Assembly: GCA_900455085.1 (NCBI GenBank)
Contig: UGTZ01000001.1
Span: 2,138,501 to 2,202,500, forward strand
From: Providencia rettgeri
GTDB taxonomy: Bacteria; Pseudomonadota; Gammaproteobacteria; Enterobacterales; Enterobacteriaceae
Reading direction: 5' to 3'
DNA length: 64,000 nucleotides
Part shown: piece by piece, positions 29,079-38,490 of the stretch
Position numbering within the stretch: the first letter of the stretch is position 1
Layout of the letters: the number at the start of each line of letters is the position of its first letter
Program-made: the position numbers and the translations under genes
Notes under the pieces: generated by a model
Database searches by the model: none
What the model saw: the letters and a program-made list of their open reading frames with translations, nothing else
Told to the model about the DNA's origin: nothing

Positions 29079-29975
29079 ATGTCACTAGAAGCTTTTTATA
29101 CCCTTATTCGCTTTATTCATTTTATCGCTGCAATATTGATGTGTGGAATGTCAATATTTGCAGTGGTACTTAGTCACGGCTCATTTAATTATTTATTAAG
29201 CCGCTATTTGAATAAAGGCATTTTCTTTTGTGCCATTGTTACTGTCTTAACAGCCTTCAGCTGGATGATTGCGCAAGCGGGTCTGATGGGTGATGGTTGG
29301 GAAGATAGTATTGATTGGCAGATATGGCAAGGGGTTTTAGGGACGTCATTCGGCCAAGTATGGCGTTGGGAACTTTTGTCATCTGTATTATTGCTATTGG
29401 TCTTATTTATAAAATCAATTCAATTACGATTGAAACTAATATTAGTTTTTTCAGTGATCCTGCTTGGTTTGCATGCCTTTATTGGGCACGCGGCTATGCA
29501 TGATGGCCTACTCGGAACATTCCATCGTATTAATCAATTTATTCATCTCATTAGCTCTGCATATTGGTTTGGCGGTTTGTGGCCATTTTTAATTTGCATC
29601 CAATTTTTGCGCAATAAAAAAGAAATGGCAGAAGGGATGGACAAACAAATTGTGAATACCATGATGCGTTTTTCGCGCTTCGGCCATATCGCTGTTGTAC
29701 TGGTGATCATTACTGGGATCATTAGTGCAATAACACTTTTACCTGGCTGGCCATTAAATTATTCAGGGTCAGAATACCAATCACTACTTTGGTTTAAGAT
29801 CATTTTAGTGGGAGGAATGCTTTTATTAGCGATTATCAATCGTTATTACATCGTACCTATTATTAAGCAAAAAGGGCGAATCAATTACCTAATCATTAAC
29901 AGTTGGGTTGAGTTACTGTTAGGTACGATGGCGATTCTTTCTGTGGCAATTTTTGCAAGCTACCAACCAATCTAG
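29079..29975 (+). CDS. yebZ: CopD-family inner-membrane protein YebZ
   Basis: This 298-residue protein has about eight membrane helices and the CopD domain. Histidines in RFIHFIAAILMCGMSIFA, IGHAAMHDGLLG, RINQFIHLISSAYWFGGLWPF and SRFGHIAVVLVIITG are placed as in CopD, where they may bind copper. Translation is coupled to yobA (1-bp gap). The next gene is yebY. Confidence 0.92.
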   Translation: MSLEAFYTLIRFIHFIAAILMCGMSIFAVVLSHGSFNYLLSRYLNKGIFFCAIVTVLTAFSWMIAQAGLMGDGWEDSIDWQIWQGVLGTSFGQVWRWELLSSVLLLLVLFIKSIQLRLKLILVFSVILLGLHAFIGHAAMHDGLLGTFHRINQFIHLISSAYWFGGLWPFLICIQFLRNKKEMAEGMDKQIVNTMMRFSRFGHIAVVLVIITGIISAITLLPGWPLNYSGSEYQSLLWFKIILVGGMLLLAIINRYYIVPIIKQKGRINYLIINSWVELLLGTMAILSVAIFASYQPI

Positions 29976-30038
29976 CTAAACTTTTATATTTAATTGATAA
30001 TATGTAAGATATCTTCAATGTTTAATAAGGTCACTACC

Positions 30039-30386
30039 ATGAAATTTAAACTCATTATTTGCTCACTGTTATTGGGTGGAACCGTGAGTACTGCTTTTTC
30101 TGCACCGTTAACATCCGTGAGTAAAAAACAATTTGGTGATGATTGGCCATTTACTCGAGAGGAAGTCATGTTAGAGTGCCGTCATAATGGGGCTTTGGTC
30201 GTCATTAACCCTGCCACGCTAATGCAATACCCATTAAACGACATAGCGACTGAATTGATGATCAAAAAAGAAATTAAAGCACAGCCTATTGATGTGCTGC
30301 TTAAGCCTACCGATAGCATCAAAACAGTTGAGGAAAGAATATTACCTATAAAAGAAGCTGCTGCAAAATTGTGTGCGAGTAATTAA
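30039..30386 (+). CDS. yebY: DUF2511 secreted protein YebY
   Basis: The 115-residue product has a signal peptide (MKFKLIICSLLLGGTVSTAFSA) and the YebY pattern FTREEVMLECRHNGALVVINP, LMQYPLNDIAT and a final AAAKLC. Two cysteines (LEC and KLC) could form a disulfide. I choose the ATG at 30039 (AAGG site) over the upstream in-frame GTG/ATG at 29994, since it gives a canonical signal. It is the third gene of the yobA-yebZ-yebY set; structural work on E. coli YebY suggests copper binding. Confidence 0.88.
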   Translation: MKFKLIICSLLLGGTVSTAFSAPLTSVSKKQFGDDWPFTREEVMLECRHNGALVVINPATLMQYPLNDIATELMIKKEIKAQPIDVLLKPTDSIKTVEERILPIKEAAAKLCASN

Positions 30387-30617
30387 ATTTATCGTTCAGT
30401 TAAAATGTTCAATCTAGAAGGGATGTGGAAAACAATAAATTATTGTTATTATTCAATGCATTGATTAATTGAAAGGTTTGAGTGATTGTATGTATAGGTA
30501 TAACCTATTAAACAAATAGTTCAATTTTAGAAAATTAAGAAATAAATTGTGTTAATAATATGTAAAAATATTGATAATAAATATGGTAAGAACGTGCATT
30601 GAAAGCTAGTATTAGAG

Positions 30618-30715
30618 TGTACTTTGTAACGTCTCAATGGCAATTTTAGCGCACGGCTCTGCCAGAGCCATTTCCCAAGGCCCGGTAATCGGAATCTACC
30701 AGGCCTCTTTTTTTG
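30618..30715 (+). ncRNA. sdsR: Hfq-dependent small RNA SdsR (RyeB)
   Basis: The block TTTTAGCGCACGGCTCT (30644-30660), then AGAGCCATTTCCC (30664-30676), then a GGCC..GGTA / TACC..GGCC terminator hairpin with T7 matches E. coli SdsR in order and spacing. The locus next to yebY is also conserved. A CTAGTAT box at 30606-30612 could be the sigmaS -10 element. SdsR accumulates in stationary phase and silences targets such as ompD, tolC and mutS. In E. coli the antisense RNA RyeA overlaps it on the minus strand; I cannot show that here. The 5' end is approximate. Confidence 0.87.
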
Positions 30716-30808
30716 CCTATTATTTTGTCAGTTCTCATTTCATATCAGCTTATTGGTTCCTACCTATTTATATGCTTAGTAAATAACCTAAGAGTACTAA
30801 CAAAACTA

Positions 30809-31042
30809 TTAAGCAAGTTTCATCACCCAATGGTGATTTTCTTTGTCATAACGATCACGGTAGAGTAGAACCGGTTTTTCATCTAAAGTGGCAGGAATAC
30901 TTGTATGCTCGTCCCAGCCATCAAGTTGCATGCAAAAGTCTGTATCAGAATCACATGGAATACTTACTGTATCACTTTTATGGGAAGCCATAACCGCATC
31001 ATTAATTTCATAGGAAGATATTTTCAATTTTACAATACACAT
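30809..31042 (-). CDS. yebV: DUF1480 protein YebV
   Basis: This 77-residue protein has VSIPCDSDTDFCMQLDGWDEHTSIPATL and a terminal LLYRDRYDKENHHWVMKLA, matching E. coli YebV (78 aa). Function is unknown. In E. coli rsmF lies between yebV and the let genes; here it is absent and yebV is followed directly upstream by letB. Confidence 0.92.
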   Translation of the reverse strand: MCIVKLKISSYEINDAVMASHKSDTVSIPCDSDTDFCMQLDGWDEHTSIPATLDEKPVLLYRDRYDKENHHWVMKLA

Positions 31043-31151
31043 AACAGCACCTCATTCATCGATTTTAACCATATATAATCAGCTCAACGAATTTAAGCAT
31101 AGTATAAATGGAATTAATTTCCAAAATAATTTTTAAGGTGCTTGTGAGGAA

Positions 31152-31181
31152 AGGGTGCTATATATGGTTAATATGCACCCT
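31152..31181 (-). terminator. Hairpin after letB
   Basis: AGGGTGC / GCACCCT stem with a 16-nt AT-rich loop, followed on the minus strand by a short T stretch, 9 bp after the letB stop. Confidence 0.6.
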
Positions 31182-31189
31182 AATAGTGA

Positions 31190-33529
31190 TTATTTTTTCG
31201 GGATAGATGTTCCCCAGTCCACGTAATCTTTAGGGGGCTCTAATTTTAGGATGAAATGCTGTTCAGGCCTAGCTTGTGGGGCTAGAGGCACTGACGGCGG
31301 TGTAGCAAGGGAAATACCGCCACGTACAAATTGCTTGAAAGTCCCGCTTTTGGCAACGCCACCGGTTAAACCAAATGAAAAGTTAAAACCGGAAGACTGC
31401 CAAAACTCGGTATTATTGCGAATAAGATATTGGTATTCCTTGCCAATACGTGTCGCAACATATACGCGATCGGAAAGCTCTCCCAAATAGAGACCTGTAA
31501 CAACACCGACTTCTAGGCCCCTAAACAAAATAGGTGTACCAATTTGGATTGCGCCTACATCAATAGCATCAAGGTAAATAGTTAAACCGTCTAGATAACG
31601 CGAGTCTGTAATATTGGCAGTTTGTAATTCAAATTGATAACGGCTTTTACTGCTACGTCCCGGTTCAGCACTGATATAAGGCTGCAATATGCTATCTAAA
31701 TTATTTAAACCCGCAGGGGATAATTCAGGTGTTACCACAGCGAAGCGACTTCCTAACCGGGTAAAGGTACTGACATATTCGGGGTATAGAATTGCTTTTG
31801 CTTGTACTTCACGTTTGTCAGATGACAATTTTAATGATTCAATTTGACCAATATTAATACCTAAATAACGGATTGGCATGCCTTCGGAAAGTTTTGATGC
31901 ATCAAACGTGGTTAGCGTAATAATGCTTCCTATTGCCTTCGCAGAGGTTTCATTTGGGTAAAGCGTGTGTTGTCGAGCAGTATTGGCGACGCCACCATCT
32001 AGGTTATCAAAGCTAATTGCACCGCTAATCGCTCGGCTCAGAGGCGCAGCTTGAACGGTTAAACCATTGCTATTAAGCTGAACTTTTGCGCCGCCTTCAG
32101 CCCAAAATACACTATTTTCTGTGAGTAAATGAAGATATTCATTTGAAATATTTACATTGATCGCAAACCCGGATTTGGTTGGTTTAATGGCAATGATTTT
32201 GCCAACTGCAAATTGGCGATAAAGAACGACAGAACCCGCCTGAATGTCTGGTAGTGTCGTAGTATTGAGAGTGATAGTTGTAGGTGGTAAAGCGCCTAAA
32301 ATACCGGCTTTTGCATTATCATCACTACGGTATAAAGGAAAGGTTTCGGGAAGTTTATCTTGGCTTTGTCCAGCTATCAGGTGAATCCCGCCATCTAACC
32401 ATTCTTGGGGGGTTGCGCCTTGGAATTGTAATCCATTAAGGCCTAATTGGATATCCACTCGGCTATTTGCAACAAATTTACTGTCTTCACGAACAAGGTG
32501 CTGGAACTCATCATAGATTAGGATACTAAAATTCACTTTTTCAGTTGCTAGGTGACGCTGTAACACTTCGCCAACTTGAATTCCTTTGTAAACAATGGGT
32601 TGGCCTTTATCGACACCATAGGTGTCATGCGCCCAAAGCGTTAGCATTAGGGGTTCTTTGCCGTCTTGCTCTGCGGTTTTGGCTATTTTTTTATTATCTT
32701 GCAGAACAAATTGTTGTCCTTCTTCTGCTTGAGGACTGCTTTGTGGTGAGTCAAAAGCAATGGCGCCATTTATCACAGCAGAAAGGCTTTCCATTTTTAC
32801 ACTTGCTCCAGATTTAAGGTCGAAGCTACCTTGTAACCCAGATACATTCCAAAACTGACTCTCTTTGCGTACTAAGTTAGCATACGGTTTTTTGACAACA
32901 GCAGAGATAGAAACACCTTGGTTATCTGGCAAAATGGTATAGTCAGAAATATATCCAACAGGCACTTTCCGGTAATAAATCGGAGAGTTTTCATTTAATG
33001 AGCCTAAATCCGGAGCAGTAAGGTGAATAAGTAATTCACCTTTATCTATGTTTAGCTGCGGTGGTGTATCCTGTGCAACAAAAGAGAATTGCTCTGTTCC
33101 CGTGCTTGGTAACATCCCAATGTAGTTCCCACCAACTAACGCATCAAGACCAGAAACACCTGCTAATGATGCCTTGGGGGTCACTAACCAAAATTTAGTC
33201 CCTGAATTCAAGGCTGGCCGCATGTCTTTACTCACACTAGCGGTAACAATAATGGTTTTCATATTTTTACTGATAGCGACAGATTCCACCATACCCACCT
33301 CGACACCTTGATATCGGATTGGCGTACGGTTGGCTACCACTCCAGGTGCAGATGTAAATTCAATGGTGATATTCGTTCCCCGTTCAGACCAATGCTGAAA
33401 CAAAAGCCAGCCTGCAATGAAAATAGCGACTAAGGGCAATAGCCAAAACGGTGAAATCTGCTTACGTTTACGTAATATAGCTTCTGATATTTCTTCAGAG
33501 GGTTCACTTTGCGGGTTTTGATTTTCCAT
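31190..33529 (-). CDS. letB: MCE-repeat intermembrane lipid transport protein LetB, six MCE domains
   Basis: This 779-residue protein has one N-terminal membrane helix (about 28-46) and six MCE domains starting near residues 52, 163, 296, 420, 540 and 655, recognised by repeated PIRYQGVEVG-type motifs. E. coli LetB has 877 residues and seven domains. Comparing from memory, the unit equal to E. coli MCE3 is missing: the second domain (NGAIAFDSP) is followed after a short linker by the equivalent of MCE4 (LTLWAHDTYGVDKGQP). LetB forms a tunnel across the periplasm for lipids. A tunnel one ring shorter is predicted. It overlaps letA by 26 bp. Confidence 0.93.
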   Translation of the reverse strand: MENQNPQSEPSEEISEAILRKRKQISPFWLLPLVAIFIAGWLLFQHWSERGTNITIEFTSAPGVVANRTPIRYQGVEVGMVESVAISKNMKTIIVTASVSKDMRPALNSGTKFWLVTPKASLAGVSGLDALVGGNYIGMLPSTGTEQFSFVAQDTPPQLNIDKGELLIHLTAPDLGSLNENSPIYYRKVPVGYISDYTILPDNQGVSISAVVKKPYANLVRKESQFWNVSGLQGSFDLKSGASVKMESLSAVINGAIAFDSPQSSPQAEEGQQFVLQDNKKIAKTAEQDGKEPLMLTLWAHDTYGVDKGQPIVYKGIQVGEVLQRHLATEKVNFSILIYDEFQHLVREDSKFVANSRVDIQLGLNGLQFQGATPQEWLDGGIHLIAGQSQDKLPETFPLYRSDDNAKAGILGALPPTTITLNTTTLPDIQAGSVVLYRQFAVGKIIAIKPTKSGFAINVNISNEYLHLLTENSVFWAEGGAKVQLNSNGLTVQAAPLSRAISGAISFDNLDGGVANTARQHTLYPNETSAKAIGSIITLTTFDASKLSEGMPIRYLGINIGQIESLKLSSDKREVQAKAILYPEYVSTFTRLGSRFAVVTPELSPAGLNNLDSILQPYISAEPGRSSKSRYQFELQTANITDSRYLDGLTIYLDAIDVGAIQIGTPILFRGLEVGVVTGLYLGELSDRVYVATRIGKEYQYLIRNNTEFWQSSGFNFSFGLTGGVAKSGTFKQFVRGGISLATPPSVPLAPQARPEQHFILKLEPPKDYVDWGTSIPKK

Positions 33530-34730
33530 AAGAATCCCAAATTAAACGGCTATCTAACCACTCAACAGCCAAGATAGTTAAAATAACGGCTGTACCAAAA
33601 TACAGTGCGGCAGGGCCCATCGTAAACGACATCAATTGGTCTCGATTAACTAATGTCATCATTAAGGCAATGACGAATAAATCTAGCATGGACCAACGAC
33701 CAATCCATGAAACAAACCTAAGTAATTTCATACGTAAAATAGGGTCAGTATTGCTTTTGAAATGGATAGAAAACAGTAGCAATATCATGATAATAATCTT
33801 AATAAAGGGAACCAATATGCTTGCAATGAATACAATAATTGCAATTGGCCAATTACCTGAATCAATTAAAGTCACTACACCAGAATAAATGGTGTCCTCT
33901 AAACGTTGCCCATTGAGGTAAAAAATAGAGATTGGCATTAAATTAGCAGGAAATAATAACACCATAGCAGCAATTAATGCGGCCCAGGTTTTTTGCAAAC
34001 TATGTGGTTCGCGATAGTGAAGTGGACGATGACAGCGTTGGCATTTTCCATTGCTAGTTGCAGGGCCGCAATGATGGCAAGCTGTACAGGTCAGTGAGTT
34101 GTCTTGTACATTTTTATTATTAATCGGATAAAATTTGTTCCATAACTCATCTAAGTTCATATGGATGAGGATTAATATACTGAGAATAGACATGGTAATA
34201 AAAGCGATTAAACCATGTCCAATGAAAACACTCGCATAATCTTGCATTTTAATCGCAGCAATGCCTAGCGCGATAAGGTAAACATCTAACATAACCCATT
34301 CTTTGATGTGACTTAATACTAAAAGAATAGGCCGGAGATTCAAATTAATATGCTGACCAATAGATAACAATAAAATTAAAATGGGTAATAATAATGGGGC
34401 TGCAATTGCACAAAATGCCACTATACTGGCCGTAAATGGATCTCCTTGTTGATTAATTAAGCGAATGCCTTCAATGACATTTGCATTGATTTGGCTTCCT
34501 AATAAGTGAATAGAAATAAGTGGTTGCCAAAATGCAATAGGGGCAAGCATCAATAAAGTGATAGCCAGTATTGATAAACGATTGAGTGACCAAGAACGCC
34601 CGTCATTAAGTTGACTAAAGCAGCGAGGGCAAACAACGACTTGCCGTATGCTAAATTTAGGGGTTAGTAGCTTCTGATTGCAATGATTACATCGTTGAAA
34701 AAGCAAATCAGTGTGATTAATGTAGTTCAT
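33504..34730 (-). CDS. letA: Inner-membrane protein LetA (PqiA family)
   Basis: This 408-residue protein has two PqiA-type repeats, each with a zinc ribbon (CNHCNQKL...CPRCFSQL and CTACHHCG...CQRCHRPL) followed by about four membrane helices. LetA works with LetB in lipid traffic between the inner and outer membranes. The 3' end overlaps letB by 26 bp, so translation is coupled. It is divergent from msrC, as in E. coli. Confidence 0.93.
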   Translation of the reverse strand: MNYINHTDLLFQRCNHCNQKLLTPKFSIRQVVVCPRCFSQLNDGRSWSLNRLSILAITLLMLAPIAFWQPLISIHLLGSQINANVIEGIRLINQQGDPFTASIVAFCAIAAPLLLPILILLLSIGQHINLNLRPILLVLSHIKEWVMLDVYLIALGIAAIKMQDYASVFIGHGLIAFITMSILSILILIHMNLDELWNKFYPINNKNVQDNSLTCTACHHCGPATSNGKCQRCHRPLHYREPHSLQKTWAALIAAMVLLFPANLMPISIFYLNGQRLEDTIYSGVVTLIDSGNWPIAIIVFIASILVPFIKIIIMILLLFSIHFKSNTDPILRMKLLRFVSWIGRWSMLDLFVIALMMTLVNRDQLMSFTMGPAALYFGTAVILTILAVEWLDSRLIWDSYGKSKPAK

Positions 34731-34862
34731 ATTGACTCATTTTAGGTGGTTACCTCGATGTAATCTAGTGTAAAAAAATTTACCTCAAAGTGACAAATTG
34801 GTAACCTTAGGGCTGCGCTTACAAATATTTGATTAATTGCTTGATTATTACAAGAAATAATT

Positions 34863-35345
34863 ATGGATAAAAAGAAGTATTATCACGAACTTTCAGACAA
34901 TCTCTCTGCGCTACTTGCAGGGGAATATGATTTAATTGCAACCTTAGCAAATACCAGTGCATTATTATATGACTGTTTAGAAGGGGTTAACTGGGCTGGT
35001 TTTTATCTCAGTAATGGGCAAGAATTAGTACTGGGTCCTTTCCAAGGTAAAGTTGCGTGTGTTCGGATCCCTTTTGGTAAAGGCGTGTGTGGAACAGCGT
35101 TTAGCAATAACCAAGTTCAGCGTATCGAAGATGTTCATGCATTCCCAGGTCATATTGCCTGTGATGCAGCAAGTAACGCTGAAATTGTCTTTCCTTTGGA
35201 AGTTAATGGGCAAATTATCGGGGTTTTAGATATCGACAGCCCAAATATTAGCCAATTCGACCAAGAAGACGAAAAAGGGCTACAATACCTTGTAAACCAG
35301 TTGTGTCAACACCTGGCAATGTGTTCTATGCCTAAATATCACTAA
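34863..35345 (+). CDS. msrC: Free methionine-(R)-sulfoxide reductase
   Basis: This 160-residue GAF-domain enzyme reduces free Met-R-sulfoxide using thioredoxin. The three catalytic-region cysteines are in GKVACVRIPFGKGVCGTAF and GHIACDAASNAEIVFPL. The family opening (YHELSDNLSALLAGEYDLIATLANTSALLYD) and the C-terminal LDIDSPNISQFDQEDEKGLQYL are clear. It corresponds to E. coli MsrC (YebR), also upstream of proQ. Confidence 0.95.
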   Translation: MDKKKYYHELSDNLSALLAGEYDLIATLANTSALLYDCLEGVNWAGFYLSNGQELVLGPFQGKVACVRIPFGKGVCGTAFSNNQVQRIEDVHAFPGHIACDAASNAEIVFPLEVNGQIIGVLDIDSPNISQFDQEDEKGLQYLVNQLCQHLAMCSMPKYH

Positions 35346-35455
35346 ATAATGGTCAGTTAAATTAATAGTAACGTGGCAATTGTCAGCAACACGATTATAA
35401 TGTCGGCTTGTTCATGCCCGTGAGGTTGGCAAAATCGTTGTTATCAGGAAATTTC

Positions 35456-36145
35456 ATGGAAAATCAACCTAAGTTGAATAGTAGTAAAGAAGTTATCGCA
35501 TTTCTAGCAGAGCGTTTTCCTCGCTGTTTTATCGCTGAAGGCGAAGCACGTCCGTTAAAAGTCGGAATTTTTCAAGATATCGTAGGGTGCTTAAAAGAAG
35601 AAGATGGTATTAGCAAAACGCAATTGCGTTCTGCATTACGTATGTACACTTCTAGCTGGCGTTATCTCTACGGTGTTAAAGAGGGCGCTAAACGCGTTGA
35701 CCTAAACGGTGAAGATTGTGGTGAATTAGATGCAGAACATATTGCTCATGCGCGCCAACAATTAGCCGAGGCGAAAGCTCGCGTTCAAGCACAGCGTGCT
35801 GAACAAAAAGCGCAAAAACGTCCAGTTGCACAAAAAACGGGTGATAAAACACCACGTACACAAGACGCAACTAAGCAAAAAGCGCCTCGCCGCCGTCCAA
35901 CAGACAATAAAGAACGCTCGCAAAATACATCAGCTAAAGCCCCTCGCCGTAATACACCTGCACCAGAGCAAAATCTGAAATCAGTGACAGACATCAACAC
36001 ACTCCAAATTGGCCAAACTTTGAAAGTAAAAGTTGGTACCAGTGTGATGGACGCCTCTGTTTTAGAAATTGCGAAAGATGGTGTTAGGGTTCAATTGCCA
36101 ACAGGGCTGGCAATGATTGTACGCGCGGAACATTTAAAGTTCTGA
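35456..36145 (+). CDS. proQ: RNA chaperone ProQ
   Basis: This 229-residue protein has the FinO/ProQ RNA-binding domain (about 1-120: [57 protein letters not shown]), then a basic low-complexity linker rich in Lys, Arg, Gln and Ala (120-175), then a Tudor-like C-terminal domain ([26 protein letters not shown]). It binds structured sRNAs and mRNA 3' ends. The ATG at 35456 matches the family start with an AGGA site. prc follows after 19 bp, the conserved proQ-prc operon. Confidence 0.96.
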   Translation: MENQPKLNSSKEVIAFLAERFPRCFIAEGEARPLKVGIFQDIVGCLKEEDGISKTQLRSALRMYTSSWRYLYGVKEGAKRVDLNGEDCGELDAEHIAHARQQLAEAKARVQAQRAEQKAQKRPVAQKTGDKTPRTQDATKQKAPRRRPTDNKERSQNTSAKAPRRNTPAPEQNLKSVTDINTLQIGQTLKVKVGTSVMDASVLEIAKDGVRVQLPTGLAMIVRAEHLKF

Positions 36146-36164
36146 TACGGAGGTCAATCAGGTC

Positions 36165-38207
36165 ATGAACAAACTTCTTAAAATTGCATTGGTGGTCAGT
36201 CTAGCGACTTTTGGCAGTGCAATAGCTAATACTCAAGCAGTGACTCCGGTCACTGCGGCTCAGTTGCCTGTCTTAAAACAGAGTGCACAGCACGGTACGG
36301 TGAGTGAAAGAGTAACATCTCGGTTTACTCGCTCACATTACCGCCAATTTGATTTAGACAATGCATTTTCTGGGAAGATATTTGATCGTTATCTCAATAT
36401 GTTAGATTTCGGTCATAATGTTTTACTTCAATCCGATATTGACCAGTACGCTAAAGATAAAGGCAAGGTAGGTCAATGGCTTGAGGATGGCAAGTTAGAT
36501 ACGTTCTATGACCTGTATAACCTGTCTCAGGAAAGACGTTTCGAGCGATTTAAATATGCATTGGCTCGTTTAGAGCAACCTATCGATTTAAATGCGACTG
36601 ATTCTATTGAAGTTGACCGTTCTAAATCACCGTGGCCTAAAGATAAGCAAGAACTTGATCGTCTATGGGACCAAAAAGTTCGTTATGACTGGTTGAATTT
36701 AAAACTATCAGGCAAAGATGATAAAGAAATCAAAGAGAAATTAACGAAACGTTATAATTTTGCGTTGCGACGTTTAACACAAGCGCAAAGTGAAGATGTT
36801 TTTCAATTGATAGTTAACTCTTTTGCTCGTGAAATCGATCCACACACAAGTTATCTATCGCCTCGTAATACTGAACAATTCAATTCAGAAATGAGTTTAT
36901 CATTAGAAGGAATTGGTGCGGTCTTACAGCAAGATGATGAAAATACAGTTATCAACTCGTTGGTTGCTGGGGGCCCAGCAGCTAAAAGCAAAGAACTAAA
37001 AGTCGGCGATAAAATTATCGGTGTAGGCCAAACGGGTAAACCTATTGTTGATGTGGTTGGCTGGCGACTTGATGATGTGGTTGCTTTAATTAAAGGCCCG
37101 AAAGGAAGTAAAGTTCGGTTGGAAGTCGTTTCTGATACTAAAGGGGCGAAACCTCATATAGTCACCATAGTTCGGGAGCAGATCCGGCTAGAAGACCGAG
37201 CAGTCAAGCTGACAATAAAACAGCAAGGTAGAGATAAAGTTGCCGTTTTAGACATTCCAGGTTTTTACGTTGGTTTAACGAATGATGTTAAAGCTCAACT
37301 GCAAAACATGGCAAAAGATAATATTTCTGCATTGGTTATTGATTTACGCGGTAATGGTGGCGGAGCATTAACTGAAGCGGTTTCTTTATCTGGCTTGTTC
37401 ATTCCACAAGGGCCGATTGTCCAAGTTCGTGATAACAATGGCCAAGTTCGTCAAGATATCGATGACGACGACGTTATTTACTATAAAGGTCCTCTCGTTG
37501 TTTTAGTTGACCGTTTTAGTGCATCTGCATCTGAGATTTTTGCTGCGGCAATGCAAGATTATGGTAGGGCGATGATTGTTGGTGAGCCGACATTTGGTAA
37601 GGGAACTGTTCAGCAGCACCGTAGTTTGAGTCGTGTTTACGACCAAATGCTGAAGCCAGAATGGCCTTCATTAGGTTCAGTTCAGTATACTATTCAGAAG
37701 TTTTATCGGGTTAATGGTGGTAGTACACAGCGTGAAGGGGTAACCCCTGATGTCGTCATGCCAACAGGCCAAGATCCCGCAGAAACGGGTGAAAGTTTCG
37801 AGGACAACGCATTGCCATGGGATAGCATTCCACCGGCAAAATACACGCCTGTTGGTGATGTTTCTTCTGATTTATCGTTAATAAAAACGCAGCATTTGGC
37901 GCGTATTAGCAAAGACCCTGAATTCAATTACATTGATGAAGACATTGCACGCTATAAAGTAAACAAAGAGAGTAAGAATCTTATTTCACTCAACTATGCT
38001 GAACGTCAAAAAGAAGATTCTGAAATTGAAGCGACAAAACTGAAACGTATAAACGAACGTAATACACGGGAAGGCAAGCCGCTATTGAAATCAATTGATG
38101 ATCTGCCAAAAGATTATGAAGGACCAGACCCATACCTTGATGAAACGGTGAAAATGGCGATCGACTTAGCGAATCAGCACACTAAGCTATTATCAAATAA
38201 TAAATAA
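36165..38207 (+). CDS. prc: Tail-specific protease Prc (Tsp)
   Basis: This 680-residue periplasmic protease (E. coli 682) has a signal peptide ending AIANTQ, an N-terminal helical domain, a PDZ domain (about 235-325, LEGIGAVLQQDDENTVINSLVAGGPA) and the S41 core. The catalytic Ser lies in DRFSASASEIFAAAMQDYGRA and the Lys in GEPTFGKGTVQQHR, with LDIPGFYVGL and LRGNGGGAL before. With NlpI it degrades MepS and other envelope proteins. It follows proQ. Confidence 0.97.
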   Translation: MNKLLKIALVVSLATFGSAIANTQAVTPVTAAQLPVLKQSAQHGTVSERVTSRFTRSHYRQFDLDNAFSGKIFDRYLNMLDFGHNVLLQSDIDQYAKDKGKVGQWLEDGKLDTFYDLYNLSQERRFERFKYALARLEQPIDLNATDSIEVDRSKSPWPKDKQELDRLWDQKVRYDWLNLKLSGKDDKEIKEKLTKRYNFALRRLTQAQSEDVFQLIVNSFAREIDPHTSYLSPRNTEQFNSEMSLSLEGIGAVLQQDDENTVINSLVAGGPAAKSKELKVGDKIIGVGQTGKPIVDVVGWRLDDVVALIKGPKGSKVRLEVVSDTKGAKPHIVTIVREQIRLEDRAVKLTIKQQGRDKVAVLDIPGFYVGLTNDVKAQLQNMAKDNISALVIDLRGNGGGALTEAVSLSGLFIPQGPIVQVRDNNGQVRQDIDDDDVIYYKGPLVVLVDRFSASASEIFAAAMQDYGRAMIVGEPTFGKGTVQQHRSLSRVYDQMLKPEWPSLGSVQYTIQKFYRVNGGSTQREGVTPDVVMPTGQDPAETGESFEDNALPWDSIPPAKYTPVGDVSSDLSLIKTQHLARISKDPEFNYIDEDIARYKVNKESKNLISLNYAERQKEDSEIEATKLKRINERNTREGKPLLKSIDDLPKDYEGPDPYLDETVKMAIDLANQHTKLLSNNK

Positions 38208-38230
38208 TATCCCTCTTATTATTTGTCGGG

Positions 38231-38259
38231 TTAAGCCAGCGCAAGCTGGCTTAATTTTT
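38231..38259 (+). terminator. Terminator of proQ-prc
   Basis: Perfect 10-bp stem TTAAGCCAGC / GCTGGCTTAA, GCAA tetraloop and T-tail. Confidence 0.95.
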
Positions 38260-38490
38260 GTGTCTTTTCAATACAATCTTAATACATATCCCACAATAAA
38301 AGCCAAATGTTAGTTTATTGTTAATTTTAGTCTTTTTAGTAAATAGTATCGAAATTGATACAGCTTTATGCTTTATTTACTTTATTTTTAAAATGACTGA
38401 CTGAAATTAAAAATTAACTATAGGTTTCTTTACCTTTACTTAATTTATCCTAAACTTTTGGTATAGATCCCTTAGTCACGAGGCAATACC

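Noticed and set aside
31043..31189. Possible rsmF remnant between yebV and letB (present there in E. coli)
   Set aside because: The gap is under 150 bp and shows no methyltransferase motif on either strand; rsmF is simply not at this locus.
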